A DNA stretch of 52,459 nucleotides from Pirellulales bacterium. GTDB taxonomy: Bacteria > Planctomycetota > Planctomycetia > Pirellulales > Thermoguttaceae. The notes under the pieces were generated by a model that had not been told where the DNA came from, ran no database searches, and worked only from the letters and a program-made list of their open reading frames with translations. Positions within the stretch are counted from its first letter, which is position 1. Every line of letters starts with the position of its first letter. Where the stretch lies: positions 1 through 52,459 of the forward strand of contig JAFGPV010000084.1 in the NCBI GenBank assembly GCA_016936015.1, given 5' to 3'. Of the stretch, positions 8,008 through 16,843 are shown piece after piece. Made by a program: the position numbers and the translations under genes.

Positions 8008-8787
8008 ATGTCGTTTTTTTCCGATCTGAAAACGCTTTATCACGTTGCCGTCAAACCTTTGCGGGGTTCCGGTCAGGCGGCGCGGCTGGAGAGTTTTTAC
8101 GCCGGGCAGGCTGAGCACTTCGACGACTTCCGCGGCCGGTTGCTGCACGGGCGGCGGGAAATGTTTTCCTCGATGGAGGTTCCCCCGGGCGGCGTTTGGG
8201 CCGACCTGGGCGGCGGCACCGGCTGGAACCTGGAGCAGATCGGTCCGCGGATCGGCGAGCTCAGCAAGGTCTATCTCGTCGATCTCTCGCCTTCGATGCT
8301 GACGGTGGCCCGGCAGCGGATCGCCGCCCGGGGCTGGACCAACGTCGAGACGGTCGAGGCCGACATCACGACGTTCCGGCCGCCGGAGGGCCGGGCCGAC
8401 GTGGTGACCTTCTCCTACTCCTTGACGATGGTTCCCGACTGGTTTACGGCCGTCGAGAACGCCTGGGCGGTGCTCCAGCCGGGCGGGGTGATCGGCACGG
8501 TCGATTTTTACGTCTCGCGGAAACATCCGGCGGCGGGCCTGGCGCAGCACCGTTTTTTCGGCCGCTGTTTCTGGCCCGCGTTTTTCAGCCTCAACGACGT
8601 CTTCCTCTCGCCCGACCATCTGCCGTATCTGCGCCGGCGGTTCACCCCCGTCCTCTGCCGTGAAGCCCGAGGGCGCGTCCCCTATCTGCCGCTGTTGCGC
8701 GTTCCTTATTATTTTTTTATTGGGAGAAAACGGACGGAAGACGATGCCAGTTGTTGCGTTTCAGGGAACCACAAACTGTCATCCTGA
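8008..8787 (+). CDS. SAM-dependent methyltransferase, BtaB-like
   Basis: 259 residues. Motif I WADLGGGTGWNLEQIG (64-79), YLVDLSPSMLTVARQRI and ADVVTFSYSLTMVPDWF..A..NAW define a class I methyltransferase. GVIGTVDFYVSRK and the start MSFFSDLKTLYHVAVKPLRG strongly resemble BtaB, which trimethylates diacylglyceryl-homoserine to the betaine lipid DGTS. BtaA, the usual partner, is not adjacent. An upstream TTG at 7978 is a possible alternative start. The last residues and the TGA stop lie within the repeat at 8778-8858, so the natural C-terminus may have been replaced. Confidence 0.75.
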   Translation: MSFFSDLKTLYHVAVKPLRGSGQAARLESFYAGQAEHFDDFRGRLLHGRREMFSSMEVPPGGVWADLGGGTGWNLEQIGPRIGELSKVYLVDLSPSMLTVARQRIAARGWTNVETVEADITTFRPPEGRADVVTFSYSLTMVPDWFTAVENAWAVLQPGGVIGTVDFYVSRKHPAAGLAQHRFFGRCFWPAFFSLNDVFLSPDHLPYLRRRFTPVLCREARGRVPYLPLLRVPYYFFIGRKRTEDDASCCVSGNHKLSS

Positions 8788-8858
8788 GATAAAGTGTCAT
8801 CCTGAGCGCAGCGAAGGATCTCTCCTTCTCCCAGATTCTCCGCTTCGCTCAGAATGAC
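8778..8858. repeat. Palindromic repeat, family C (GTCATCCTGAGC type)
   Basis: GTCATCCTGAG occurs twice, followed by CGCAGCGAAGGATC, and the unit closes with the inverted CGCTTCGCTCAGAATGAC. It supplies the stop codon (8785-8787) of the methyltransferase. A related copy lies in frame inside the gene at 31982-33832 (32408-32533). Confidence 0.85.
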
Positions 8859-8945
8859 AAATCTGCTCTGGAATCAGTCCTCAACATCGGGGCTGTGTTC
8901 TCGATCCGCCCCTGGGGGCCTATTTCCAACTTTCAGTGGGGCGGC

Positions 8946-10364
8946 TTATTGCAGAGCGTTGAGCAATTCCGCGAGACTTGCCTTCGCGTCGCCGAAGGCC
9001 AAGATGGTTTTGGGATTTGTATAGAGGGGATTCTCCACGCCGGAGTAACCCGGCCGGGCGTCGAGGTTGAAGACCGCGATCTGTTTTGCCTCGTGTGCGG
9101 CGAGGATCGGCATTCCCGAGATGGGCGTATTCTCCGCATGGATCGCCGCCGGATTGACGACGTCGCAGGCGCCCACGATCACGACCAAATCGGTCGTGGA
9201 GAACTCTGCATTGATCTCCGCCATGTCAAACAGAGCGTCGGGATCGGCTTCCGCTTCGGCCAAGAGCACATGCATGTGGCCGGGCATCCGGCCCGCGATG
9301 GGATGAACGGCAAATGACACTTTTTTACCCATTTTTTCGAGCCGTTCGGCAAATTTGACGACCTCGAATTGGGCGTGGGCCAACGCCATGCCGTATCCGG
9401 GGACGATAATGACTTTTTGGGCGCTTTTCGCCGCCTCTGCCGCGCGAGCAATCGGCGGTTGCTGCGAGGACGCGTTCTCTGTCGTTTCGGGAGCGGCGGC
9501 GACCGGGGGACGCGCGGCCGCCGGCGCTTGGTTTGCCGAGGAAGCCGCCGGACGCGCGCGGGGAATGAACACTTCCCACAGGTTCCGGTTCATCGCCCGG
9601 CACATCGCGTAGGTCAGCAGGGAACCTGACGCAGCGACGGTCGCGCCGCAGGCGATCAGCAACCGGTTCTGGATAATGATGCCGCAGAAGGAGGCCGCCA
9701 AACCCGCCGTGGCGTTAAGGAACGAAATCAAGACCGGCATGTCCGCCCCGCCGATCCGGATGGAAAACACGATGCCCAACGCGATGGCACAGACAACCAG
9801 GCCCAAGGAACTGCCCAGCAGGAGGACGCTGCCGGAATTCCAAGCGACGGCTCCCAGAATGAGCAGCAACAGGAGGACGCCGGCGAGGATTCCGGTGTGT
9901 TTTGGCAAGAGGGTCGGTGTTTGCCGCAGAAGGCCCCCCAGTTTCAGGCTGGCGATCATGCTGCCGCTGAACGTCGCGGCACCGATGACCACGCCGAGAA
10001 TCCCGGAGAGCAGACCGACCGCGGTCAGTTCGCCGGACTCCCGCGTCAACTCGACGAAGGAAATGATAAACGCGGCCACGCCGCCGGCGCCGTGTTGAAA
10101 CGCCACCATGGCGGGAATCTGGATCATATTGACCCGAAGGGCGACCAACCAGCCGATTGCCCCTCCCGCAAGCAGTCCGACGATCACCAGCGAAGGTTCC
10201 AGGACGGGATTCCGGCACCACACGATGACCAGCGCACAAAACAGGGCGAACGCCGCGGCAAGATTGCCGAATCGGGCGCCGGAGGCGCTCCGGAACTGCC
10301 GAATCCCGAATAAAAGGATCAAAACAACAACCGCGTCGATCAGCAGATGATACCCTAAGTCCAT
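8946..10364 (-). CDS. pntB: NAD(P) transhydrogenase subunit beta
   Basis: 472 residues. MDLGYHLLIDAVVVLILLFGIRQF begins a multi-helix membrane domain (dII). A Pro/Ala-rich linker near 300-340 leads to the soluble NADP-binding domain III with VIIVPGYGMALAHAQF, HPIAGRMPGHMHVLLAEA and DLVVIVGACDVVNPAA. The enzyme couples hydride transfer from NADH to NADP+ with proton import across the inner membrane, supplying NADPH. The ATG at 10364 is chosen because the longer frame upstream encodes no homologous sequence. It is the last gene of the pntAA-pntAB-pntB operon. Confidence 0.95.
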   Translation of the reverse strand: MDLGYHLLIDAVVVLILLFGIRQFRSASGARFGNLAAAFALFCALVIVWCRNPVLEPSLVIVGLLAGGAIGWLVALRVNMIQIPAMVAFQHGAGGVAAFIISFVELTRESGELTAVGLLSGILGVVIGAATFSGSMIASLKLGGLLRQTPTLLPKHTGILAGVLLLLLILGAVAWNSGSVLLLGSSLGLVVCAIALGIVFSIRIGGADMPVLISFLNATAGLAASFCGIIIQNRLLIACGATVAASGSLLTYAMCRAMNRNLWEVFIPRARPAASSANQAPAAARPPVAAAPETTENASSQQPPIARAAEAAKSAQKVIIVPGYGMALAHAQFEVVKFAERLEKMGKKVSFAVHPIAGRMPGHMHVLLAEAEADPDALFDMAEINAEFSTTDLVVIVGACDVVNPAAIHAENTPISGMPILAAHEAKQIAVFNLDARPGYSGVENPLYTNPKTILAFGDAKASLAELLNALQ

Positions 10365-10389
10365 AATTTGGTCTTTTTCGGCGTCAGAC

Positions 10390-10680
10390 TTATGAAGACG
10401 GCTCTTTTCGCTTGAACAACCGCAGCATCCGATCGGTGATGACGAAACCGCCCAGCGTGTTGAACGCCGCCAGGGCGATCGCTGCGACGCCGAGGATCTT
10501 CTGGAACAAAGTAGTCTCGACGGCAAAAAGGAGGATTCCTCCCAAAATGGTAATGGCGGAAATGGCGTTCGTCATCGACATCAAGGGCGTGTGAAGCCGG
10601 GTGGGCACCTTCGAGATCAATAAATAACCCACGACGAAGGAAAACACGAATACGGCCGCCATGAAGAACAGATCGAGCAT
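10390..10680 (-). CDS. pntAB: NAD(P) transhydrogenase alpha part 2 (membrane domain)
   Basis: 96 residues. Starts MLDLFFMAAVFVFSFVVGYLL, then VPTRLHTPLMSMTNAISAITILGG and a final helix ending KRKEPSS. These are the membrane helices which in E. coli are fused to the C-terminus of PntA. Here they form a separate gene, the Rhodospirillum-type three-subunit layout. It starts 5 nt after pntAA and ends 25 nt before pntB. Confidence 0.94.
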   Translation of the reverse strand: MLDLFFMAAVFVFSFVVGYLLISKVPTRLHTPLMSMTNAISAITILGGILLFAVETTLFQKILGVAAIALAAFNTLGGFVITDRMLRLFKRKEPSS

Positions 10681-10685
10681 GACGT

Positions 10686-11873
10686 TTACTCCTTTCCCGA
10701 TGCGGCCGCCTCTTCCGCTTGTTTCATGGCCTTGAGCGTGCCCGCGTGGACGATCGCGCCTTCGTGCGTGACCAGTGATTGGCGCACGATCTCGTCGGTC
10801 AGATCGGGTTTGTCTATTCCCTTCTTGAACAGGTTTTTCATGTAATGAAGCATGTTGTTCGCATAAAGCCAACTGGCGTGCACCGGCATGGAACCGGGGA
10901 TATTCCACATTCCCCCCAGAGTGACTCCGTGCTTCACCACCTCCATCCCTCCTTCGGTGAGCGCGCAATTGCCGCCTTGATCCACGGATACGTCCATGAT
11001 TACACTCCCGGGCTTCATCTTCCGCACCATATCCTCCGTAATCAGGGTCGGCGCCACCTCGCCGTGCACCAATGCACTGAGAATGATGATGTCTGCTTCC
11101 TCGACGTGGGGCACAAGGGCTTCTCGCTCCTTTTCGATCCAAGCGGCGGGCAGGGTCTTGGCGTATCCCCCCTCCTCGATAGCCAACTCCGAAGGGACCT
11201 CGAAACCGACGACTTTGGCGCCCAGACTGTCCGCCGCCTTGCGGGCGTCTTCTCGGGTGTCCACCGCTTTGATCGAACCGCCCAGCCGCTTGGCCGTGGC
11301 AATGGCCTGCAAACCAACGACGCCGATCCCAATAACCAGGAATTTGGCCGCTTTCACCAAGCCAATGGCGGTGCCGATGACGGGAATGAATTTTGGAAAG
11401 GAGTTGGCGGCCATCAAGACCGATTTGTACCCGGTGATCGTGCTCATCGAGGTCAAGGCGTCCATCTGCTGGGCGCGTGAACTGCGGGGAATGTCGTCCA
11501 TCGTGAACGACGTGATCTTCCTCGCCGCGAGCATCTTGATGGTTTTGTGATTGATCGGCGCCGCGGGATGGAGAAACGTGACCAACATCGTCTTCTCCCG
11601 CATCATATCGACTTCGTGTTGGCCCTCTTTCTCGTTGAACCAGAGTTGTTTGACCTTTAAAATGACGTCGGATTTCTCAAACACCGTCCGTGCGTCCGGG
11701 ACGACGGTAGCACCCGACTTTTGGTAATCCTCGTCAAAATGGAAGGCCCCCTCGCCCGCCGAGGACTGGACCAGAACTTGAAATCCCATGTTGACGTATT
11801 CTTCCACCGTTTCCGGCAGGGCCGCGACGCGCCGCTCGTTGTGGAGGATTTCCTTGGGAATTCCAATGATCAT
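10686..11873 (-). CDS. pntAA: NAD(P) transhydrogenase alpha part 1 (NAD-binding)
   Basis: 395 residues. MIIGIPKEILHNERRVAALPETV begins the alanine dehydrogenase/PNT N-terminal domain. GIGVVGLQAIATAKRLGGSIKAVDTRE is the Rossmann NAD-binding motif, and DVSVDQGGNCALTEGG is a further family signature. It is the soluble domain I subunit that binds NAD(H). First gene of the pnt operon. GAAGG lies just before the ATG, and a TATAAT-like -10 box sits at 11889-11894 on the minus strand, though its -35 is poor. Confidence 0.95.
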   Translation of the reverse strand: MIIGIPKEILHNERRVAALPETVEEYVNMGFQVLVQSSAGEGAFHFDEDYQKSGATVVPDARTVFEKSDVILKVKQLWFNEKEGQHEVDMMREKTMLVTFLHPAAPINHKTIKMLAARKITSFTMDDIPRSSRAQQMDALTSMSTITGYKSVLMAANSFPKFIPVIGTAIGLVKAAKFLVIGIGVVGLQAIATAKRLGGSIKAVDTREDARKAADSLGAKVVGFEVPSELAIEEGGYAKTLPAAWIEKEREALVPHVEEADIIILSALVHGEVAPTLITEDMVRKMKPGSVIMDVSVDQGGNCALTEGGMEVVKHGVTLGGMWNIPGSMPVHASWLYANNMLHYMKNLFKKGIDKPDLTDEIVRQSLVTHEGAIVHAGTLKAMKQAEEAAASGKE

Positions 11874-12264
11874 GAGACACCTTCAAGGATTATAGAATGG
11901 GTGAAATTGTAAAAAATAATTCATTCCCTTCTCCCAATCAAGTGGCTGGCATGCGATCCCTAATCATTACCTTGTTTGTCATCATTATTGATCTGTGCTA
12001 TTGAGCCCTGCATTGCCAATGAAGCGTTCCACGGCCAAAAGACCAGCAAACTCGGTTGGAACTGCCGTATTTGCGGTTGAACAACGATCATTGGCTGCAT
12101 CGGCATCCATAATACCCGGGAAAAGTCAGAGTCGGGCCGGGCCGTCCCGGAAATATCGTGTTGATTCGGTTGTGCAGGAGCCATGAACTCCCGTGATGTC
12201 ACTGGGCAAACGGAAAATCACGGCCTACAATGCCGAGACAGTTGCAAAACGAAGGCTCTTGCTC
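11874..12264. other. Divergent intergenic region pntAA / SUMT-hemD
   Basis: It contains on the minus strand a TATAAT (11894-11889) ahead of pntAA. The rest shows no gene, no clear repeat, and nothing resembling a cobalamin or other known riboswitch despite the tetrapyrrole gene next door. A longer frame for the SUMT-HemD protein starts at 12193, but the sequence before 12265 has no family similarity. Confidence 0.5.
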
Positions 12265-13842
12265 ATGCCTGAATCTCACCTGCTGAATACTCAAAACAAG
12301 GTTTATTTGATTGATGCAGGGCCAGGCGATCCCGGCCTGCTCACCCTCCGCGGCGCAACGTGTTTGCAGCGGGCGGACGTGGTGATCTATGATTCCTTGA
12401 TCAACTCCTCCCTCTTGAATTACGCGCCGCTCGCGGCCGAACGGATCGGCTTAGGCCCCGATCCCCCGGATGTTGACGTCCCCCCGGGGGAAATCAACTC
12501 GCGGATGATCACGGCGGTGCGGAGCGGCAAGACGGTCGTGCGGTTGACCAACAGCGATCCCGGCGGCTTTGCACGGCAGGCGGAAGAGATTGCCGCGCTG
12601 TGGGAGTCGGGTATCCCTTACGAAATCATCCCCGGTGTGGCTACCGCGCTAGCCGCCGCCGGTTATGCGGAGATCCCTTTCGTCGGGGATCAACGGGCCG
12701 CGGCGGTGGCGTTGATTGCGGACCTTCAGTCCACGGAGGGCGACGATCCCGACCTGGACGGTTCGGCCTTGGCCGCCTTTCCCGGCACGTTGGTCTTTTC
12801 CCTGGGTGCGGACTTCGCAACCCCATGGAGCCGGACGCTGTTGGAGCATGGCAAGCCGCCCGAGACCCCCGTCGTCGTCGTCCGGCGGTGCACGTGGCCC
12901 GATCAGCAGGTGATTCATTGCACCCTGGGTTCGGTTACTGAAGTGATCGCCCGGGAAAAAATTCATCCCCCCGCAGTGATCGCCGTCGGCGAAACGGTCT
13001 CACGGACGCCGGCCACGTCCTGGTTCGCCGCCCGCCCGCTCAGCGGCCAGACCGTGTTAGTCACCCGTCCCGAAGTGGAGGGTGGGTCGCTGATTTCTCC
13101 ATCCGTGACGCCTCATCTTTCCGATCCCCTGGTGGAGCAGCTTCGCGAGTTGGGGGGGGAAGTGCTCGTGCAGCCGGCGATCCGCCTCGCCGATCCGCCC
13201 GATTGGACGCCCGTGGACCGGGCGTTGTCCCGGCTGGCGGAATTCGACGCCGTGGTGTTTTCCAGCGCCCACGGCGTGCACGGTTTTCTCCGGCGGCTTT
13301 GGGATGGCGGCGGCGACGCCCGGCATTTCGCCGGCGTGAAGCTGGCGACCATCGGTCCCGGCACGGCGGAAACGCTTCGGGAGTATGGGCTGCGTGCCGA
13401 CGAAGTGCCGTCGGAGTTCCGTGCCGAGGCGCTGGCCGACCTCCTGACGCCGGATGCGGCGGGCAAGCGGTTTCTGCTGATCCGCGCCAGCCGCGGCCGC
13501 GAAGTGCTCCGGGAGCGCTTGGAGGCGGCCGGGGCGACGGTCGAGCAGATCGTCGCTTACAGCAGCACCGATGTCGAACAGGCCGATCCGCACGTCGCCC
13601 GGGAACTCGCCGCCGGCAAGATCGATTGGGTGACTGTCACCAGTTCCTCGATTGCGACGGCCCTGGTCCGCTTATTCGGCCAGCAGCTTCGCCGCAGCCG
13701 CCTGGCGAGTATCAGTCCCGTGACTTCCGGTGTGCTCGGCCAGCTCGGATTCGCTCCGACCGTCGAGGCCCGCGAACACACCATGCCGGGCCTGGCCGCC
13801 GCCATTCTCGAAGGGGCAGTCGAAAGCATGAGACTCTTTTAA
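12265..13842 (+). CDS. Fused SUMT-like domain / uroporphyrinogen-III synthase (HemD)
   Basis: 525 residues. Residues 12-255 follow the uroporphyrinogen-III methyltransferase (CobA/SUMT) pattern: VYLIDAGPGDPGLLTLRG, ADVVIYDSLI, YEIIPGVATALAAAGYAEIPF. The usual RLKGGDPFVFGRGGEE segment is degenerate (RLTNSDPGGFARQAEE, from residue 93), which puts methyltransferase activity in doubt. Residues 260-525 match HemD: GQTVLVTRPE, DAVVFSSAHGVHGFL, LATIGPGTAETLREYGL, VTVTSSSIATALVRLF. HemD cyclises hydroxymethylbilane to uroporphyrinogen III, the branch point for heme, siroheme and cobalamin. SUMT-HemD fusions are known. The ATG at 12265 is the last start that keeps the whole first strand. Confidence 0.85.
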   Translation: MPESHLLNTQNKVYLIDAGPGDPGLLTLRGATCLQRADVVIYDSLINSSLLNYAPLAAERIGLGPDPPDVDVPPGEINSRMITAVRSGKTVVRLTNSDPGGFARQAEEIAALWESGIPYEIIPGVATALAAAGYAEIPFVGDQRAAAVALIADLQSTEGDDPDLDGSALAAFPGTLVFSLGADFATPWSRTLLEHGKPPETPVVVVRRCTWPDQQVIHCTLGSVTEVIAREKIHPPAVIAVGETVSRTPATSWFAARPLSGQTVLVTRPEVEGGSLISPSVTPHLSDPLVEQLRELGGEVLVQPAIRLADPPDWTPVDRALSRLAEFDAVVFSSAHGVHGFLRRLWDGGGDARHFAGVKLATIGPGTAETLREYGLRADEVPSEFRAEALADLLTPDAAGKRFLLIRASRGREVLRERLEAAGATVEQIVAYSSTDVEQADPHVARELAAGKIDWVTVTSSSIATALVRLFGQQLRRSRLASISPVTSGVLGQLGFAPTVEAREHTMPGLAAAILEGAVESMRLF

Positions 13843-13856
13843 GCAAATTGGAAATT

Positions 13857-13937
13857 GGGGTCAGAGCGTCAGTTGTCAGTTAGATCCTGTTCGCAAAGAC
13901 CAGGTGTTGATTAACTGACAACTGACGCTCTGACCCC
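13857..13937. repeat. Perfect 26-bp inverted repeat (MITE-like)
   Basis: The arm GGGGTCAGAGCGTCAGTTGT plus CAGTTA (13857-13882) is perfectly inverted at 13912-13937, with 29 nt between. It lies 15 nt after the hemD stop. The size and perfect arms suggest a small non-autonomous mobile element or repeat hairpin. Confidence 0.85.
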
Positions 13938-14267
13938 AGTGCCAACGTTTGTCGTTCTTGGCCGACGATTAACGACCGACGACCAACCTCCGGGAGACGA
14001 GTGCTAGCATCGTGTTTTTCTCCGGAAAATCTCTATAGGTGACCTGGAGCGGATGTGCTACATTACGCCCATCTTCCAACCTTTGCCGCGGTCCCGAAAC
14101 GCAGTTGAAGCCCCTCCGGGCCGGGCGAAGGGATCGAAGCCCACCAGGAGTCAGCATTATCCGGCCGACCGGTCTCTGCACGATGAATTCCCGGCGGTCG
14201 AACGTCGGAACACAGGGACGTGTTTGTCCGACGGTTCCCTTTTGCCCAGAAAGGTGACGCTCGGAGC
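13938..14267. other. Intergenic region without a recognised gene
   Basis: About 330 nt with short frames only, none resembling a protein. It presumably carries the promoter of the protease gene at 14268, though no confident -35/-10 pair was found. Confidence 0.5.
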
Positions 14268-15569
14268 ATGGACGCTCGCACGATCCGGACCGTCCTCGGG
14301 ACGGCCCTGCTGCTGCTGGTTTCGATGGGCGCTCGGTATCGCAGCGCCAACTTCATCATCGAAACCGATGATCCTCGTTTTGCCCAGGCCTGCGGCGAGG
14401 CTGCCGAAAAGTATCGCCACGACCTGGCCGTCGAATGGCTTGGCCAGGCGATGCCCAACTGGTCGGCGCCCTGCCCGGTGACGATCCTGGTCGGTCCGAA
14501 CCTCGGCGCCGGCGGGCAGACCTCCTTCGTCTTCGACCGCGGCGAGGTCTTCGGCTGGCGGATGTCGATTCAAGGTTCTCCGCAGCGCCTGCTGGACTCG
14601 GTGATCCCGCACGAAGTCACGCACATGATCTTCGCCAGTCATTTCCGAGAGCCGCTGCCGCGCTGGGCCGACGAGGGCGGGGCCACCAGCGTCGAACACG
14701 TCAGCGAGCGGAACAAGCACCGCCAAATGCTCGACCAGTTCCTTCGCACCGGCCGCGGAATCTCCTTCAGCCGGATGTTCGCCATGACCGAATATCCCCC
14801 CGACGTGATGCCGCTCTACGCCCAGGGATACTCCGTCGTGGAGTACCTGATCCAGCACGGCGGGCGGCGGAAGTACATTAAATTCCTGGAGGACGGCCTG
14901 AACAGCGGCGATTGGTCCGGCGCCCTCCGGCGGAGCTACGGCGCCGCCGATCTCGGCCAATTCCAGAACAACTGGCTGGCCTGGATCAAGCAAGGCTCAC
15001 CGATCCACCGGCCGCCTGGCGGCCCCACCGCAGGCGATGCGTCGATTATGCTGGCCTCCAATCCACCCCGGGGCGCCGCCGGCTTGTCCGGCAGTGCAGG
15101 AAGCACGGTTCGACAAGCCAATCCCGGAACCCAAATCGCGTCTTCCGATATCAAACTGGCCGGTCAACTGGTGCCCGTGCCGAATCCCTTGTTGCGGAAT
15201 CTCCCGCGATCGAATCCGAACGCATTGGCCCAAGCCAGTGCTCCAGGATCTTCCGTCTATGCGCCGCGATTCTCCCCTCTCCCAGCGGGAGAGGGGCAGG
15301 GGGTGAGGGCTGAATTGACAAAGAATAGCAGCCCTCACCCTAGCCCTCTCCCAAAGGGAGAGGGGACATTCGGAATAGATCCTAATAATCAGTTTGCCGC
15401 CGCACCGGCGGTCCTCTCCGCCGACGGCTGGCGCCCCTGCGGCAGCAGCGCCCTGGCTTCAGCATCCGCTCCCCCGCCGAACGCATCCACGCTCAACACC
15501 ACCCAGGTCACCCGGCCGCAACCCGTCGAAGGACCCAAGCAGATTATCCTGGAGTGGAACGCGCGGTAG
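14268..15569 (+). CDS. Secreted or anchored HExxH metalloprotease (peptidase MA-like)
   Basis: 433 residues. A hydrophobic N-terminus (TVLGTALLLLVSMGA) suggests export. HEVTH at 115-119 with a downstream WADEGGA (Glu136) is the gluzincin zinc site: two His, catalytic Glu116, and third ligand Glu136. The pattern resembles peptidase MA-like and DUF1570 proteins of planctomycetes. After about residue 260 the protein is low-complexity and includes two palindromic repeats in frame (15071-15132 and 15272-15366), so the C-terminal third may be unstructured repeat-derived sequence. The ATG at 14268 has GGAG just ahead. Substrate unknown; the neighbours suggest an envelope role. Confidence 0.8.
   Translation: MDARTIRTVLGTALLLLVSMGARYRSANFIIETDDPRFAQACGEAAEKYRHDLAVEWLGQAMPNWSAPCPVTILVGPNLGAGGQTSFVFDRGEVFGWRMSIQGSPQRLLDSVIPHEVTHMIFASHFREPLPRWADEGGATSVEHVSERNKHRQMLDQFLRTGRGISFSRMFAMTEYPPDVMPLYAQGYSVVEYLIQHGGRRKYIKFLEDGLNSGDWSGALRRSYGAADLGQFQNNWLAWIKQGSPIHRPPGGPTAGDASIMLASNPPRGAAGLSGSAGSTVRQANPGTQIASSDIKLAGQLVPVPNPLLRNLPRSNPNALAQASAPGSSVYAPRFSPLPAGEGQGVRAELTKNSSPHPSPLPKGEGTFGIDPNNQFAAAPAVLSADGWRPCGSSALASASAPPPNASTLNTTQVTRPQPVEGPKQIILEWNAR
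15071..15132. repeat. Palindromic repeat, family B (copy in protease gene)
   Basis: GCCGCCGGCTTGTCCGGCAG, then GCACGGTTCGACAAGCCAAT, is a diverged copy of the unit at 3809-3874. It is read in frame without stops as GAAGLSGSAGSTVRQANPGT. Confidence 0.75.
15272..15366. repeat. Palindromic repeat, family D (CCCTCTCCC..GGGAGAGGG) in protease gene
   Basis: Two hairpins CCCCTCTCCC..GGGAGAGGGG face each other with GGGTGAGGGC and GCCCTCACCC between. It is read in frame as SPLPAGEGQGVRAE and SPHPSPLPKGEG. The same family lies at 39816-39851, 44779-44920, 45166-45267 and 52041-52073. Confidence 0.85.
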
Positions 15570-15576
15570 AAATCCT

Positions 15577-16740
15577 TTACCGGACCGCCTCACACATCGG
15601 AACTTCCGCCGGCGGGGCGGGGGAGGAGGCTCGGGACGGCCGGGGGCGGACGCGGCGGACCCAGGGCCAGACTCGCTGGTAGAGTTTCAGGGCCGCGCGG
15701 CCTGTGAATCTGCCGGGAGCGATTGCCAGCCGGCCGAGCGCGTACGTGTCGGGGCGCCAGCGGGAGATGGCCTCCGTCAGCGGGCCGATGCAGTCGATCG
15801 CCCGCCAATCCTTCTCTAGGTGCATCTGCTCGAGAATCATCCAAAACATCACCTGGCCGGGGCTGGACGAGGCGAATTGCGGATCGTAGCCGATCTTATG
15901 GGCGTGCAGCACCCCCTTGGCGCTGAAGCCGAACATCGCGGCGATTGCTTTCCCTTCCAGATTGAGCACGGCGATTTCCAGTTGCCCCCACGCGGCAAGC
16001 TGCCGGGCCTGGCGGAGATAGAAGTCGCACATTCCCGGCTCGCGGAGCACCGAGCTGCCCGCCGAGCCCTTCCAGGAACTGTCTTCCACGGCGAAGACCT
16101 TTTCCAGCCAGGGTTGGACTTCGTCCGGATCCAGGCGCGTCAGCCGTTTCAGCCGCAGATCGCCCATCTCGTGCAGTCGACGGACGGCCTTGTTGGTGGC
16201 CTGGCGGTGCGCCCGGGATAGGTCCTTGAGAAATTGTCCCCAATCGACGGCGATGGGAATCCGGGCGACCGGATAGCGGACGTGCTCGGCCGTCGGCATC
16301 CGTAGCCGCGCCGCGGCCCGATGGAGCGCCTGCCAGCGGACCGAATCGATCACCGCCTCGTTCATCCACAGTAGCGGCCAAGGCAGCGCCGCGGCCCCGG
16401 CCAGCAGCGTTTCAAGCGCGGCGGGGACGTCGGCGGCCGGATCCACCAGCAGATCGCCGCAGGGCAGCCAGGGATTGCAGGGCAGGGTCCCGGCGCGGAA
16501 CACGCCGGCCAGCCGCCGCGAAACCAGCGGCAATGCCGCCACCCACCGCCCCGAATCCTCTTTCACGACCAGCGCGTGAAATGGTTCCGATCCGCCGAAT
16601 TGTTCCAGCCACTGGGCGAGCAGTTCGGCGCGGACGGTCGGCAGCGTCACGTCGCTCCGCCACCAGAGATCATCCCACGCCGCCGCTGCGTTGCGAAGAT
16701 CGTCCACACCGGTCAAGCGTAAAAGGGTGGTGTTTGGCAT
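15577..16740 (-). CDS. CelD/FemAB-like GNAT protein (1)
   Basis: 387 residues. An N-terminal domain (LRNAAAAWDDLWWRSDVTLPTVRAELLAQWLEQFGG...ALPLVSRRL) and a C-terminal acetyltransferase half (FLKDLSRAHRQATNKAVRRLHEMG... AVLNLEGKAIAAMFGFSAKGVLHAHKIGYDPQFASSSPGQVMFW) match the GNAT family named after cellulose-biosynthesis protein CelD. Such proteins are commonly found in exopolysaccharide clusters and probably acylate a glycan. It lies head to tail with a second member 104 nt upstream. Precise substrate unknown. Confidence 0.8.
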   Translation of the reverse strand: MPNTTLLRLTGVDDLRNAAAAWDDLWWRSDVTLPTVRAELLAQWLEQFGGSEPFHALVVKEDSGRWVAALPLVSRRLAGVFRAGTLPCNPWLPCGDLLVDPAADVPAALETLLAGAAALPWPLLWMNEAVIDSVRWQALHRAAARLRMPTAEHVRYPVARIPIAVDWGQFLKDLSRAHRQATNKAVRRLHEMGDLRLKRLTRLDPDEVQPWLEKVFAVEDSSWKGSAGSSVLREPGMCDFYLRQARQLAAWGQLEIAVLNLEGKAIAAMFGFSAKGVLHAHKIGYDPQFASSSPGQVMFWMILEQMHLEKDWRAIDCIGPLTEAISRWRPDTYALGRLAIAPGRFTGRAALKLYQRVWPWVRRVRPRPSRASSPAPPAEVPMCEAVR

Positions 16741-16758
16741 GCTTGTTTTTCATGTTTC

Positions 16759-16830
16759 TGTAGGAGGCGGCTCCTGCCGCCGATCAGACGGGAAAGAACC
16801 GAATTCGGCGGCAGGAGCCGCCTCCTACAA
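16759..16830. repeat. Palindromic repeat, family E (GTAGGAGGCGGCTCCTGCCG)
   Basis: TGTAGGAGGCGGCTCCTGCC and GGCAGGAGCCGCCTCCTACA form inverted arms of about 22 bp with ~25 nt between. It sits between the two CelD-like genes. A second copy is at 31689-31761. Confidence 0.9.
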
Positions 16831-16843
16831 AATTATTGAATCG

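Noticed and set aside
11874-12264. Possible cobalamin riboswitch before the SUMT-HemD gene
   Set aside because: I looked for the conserved B12-box and core but found only a weak resemblance (GATGTCACTGGGCAA); no support.
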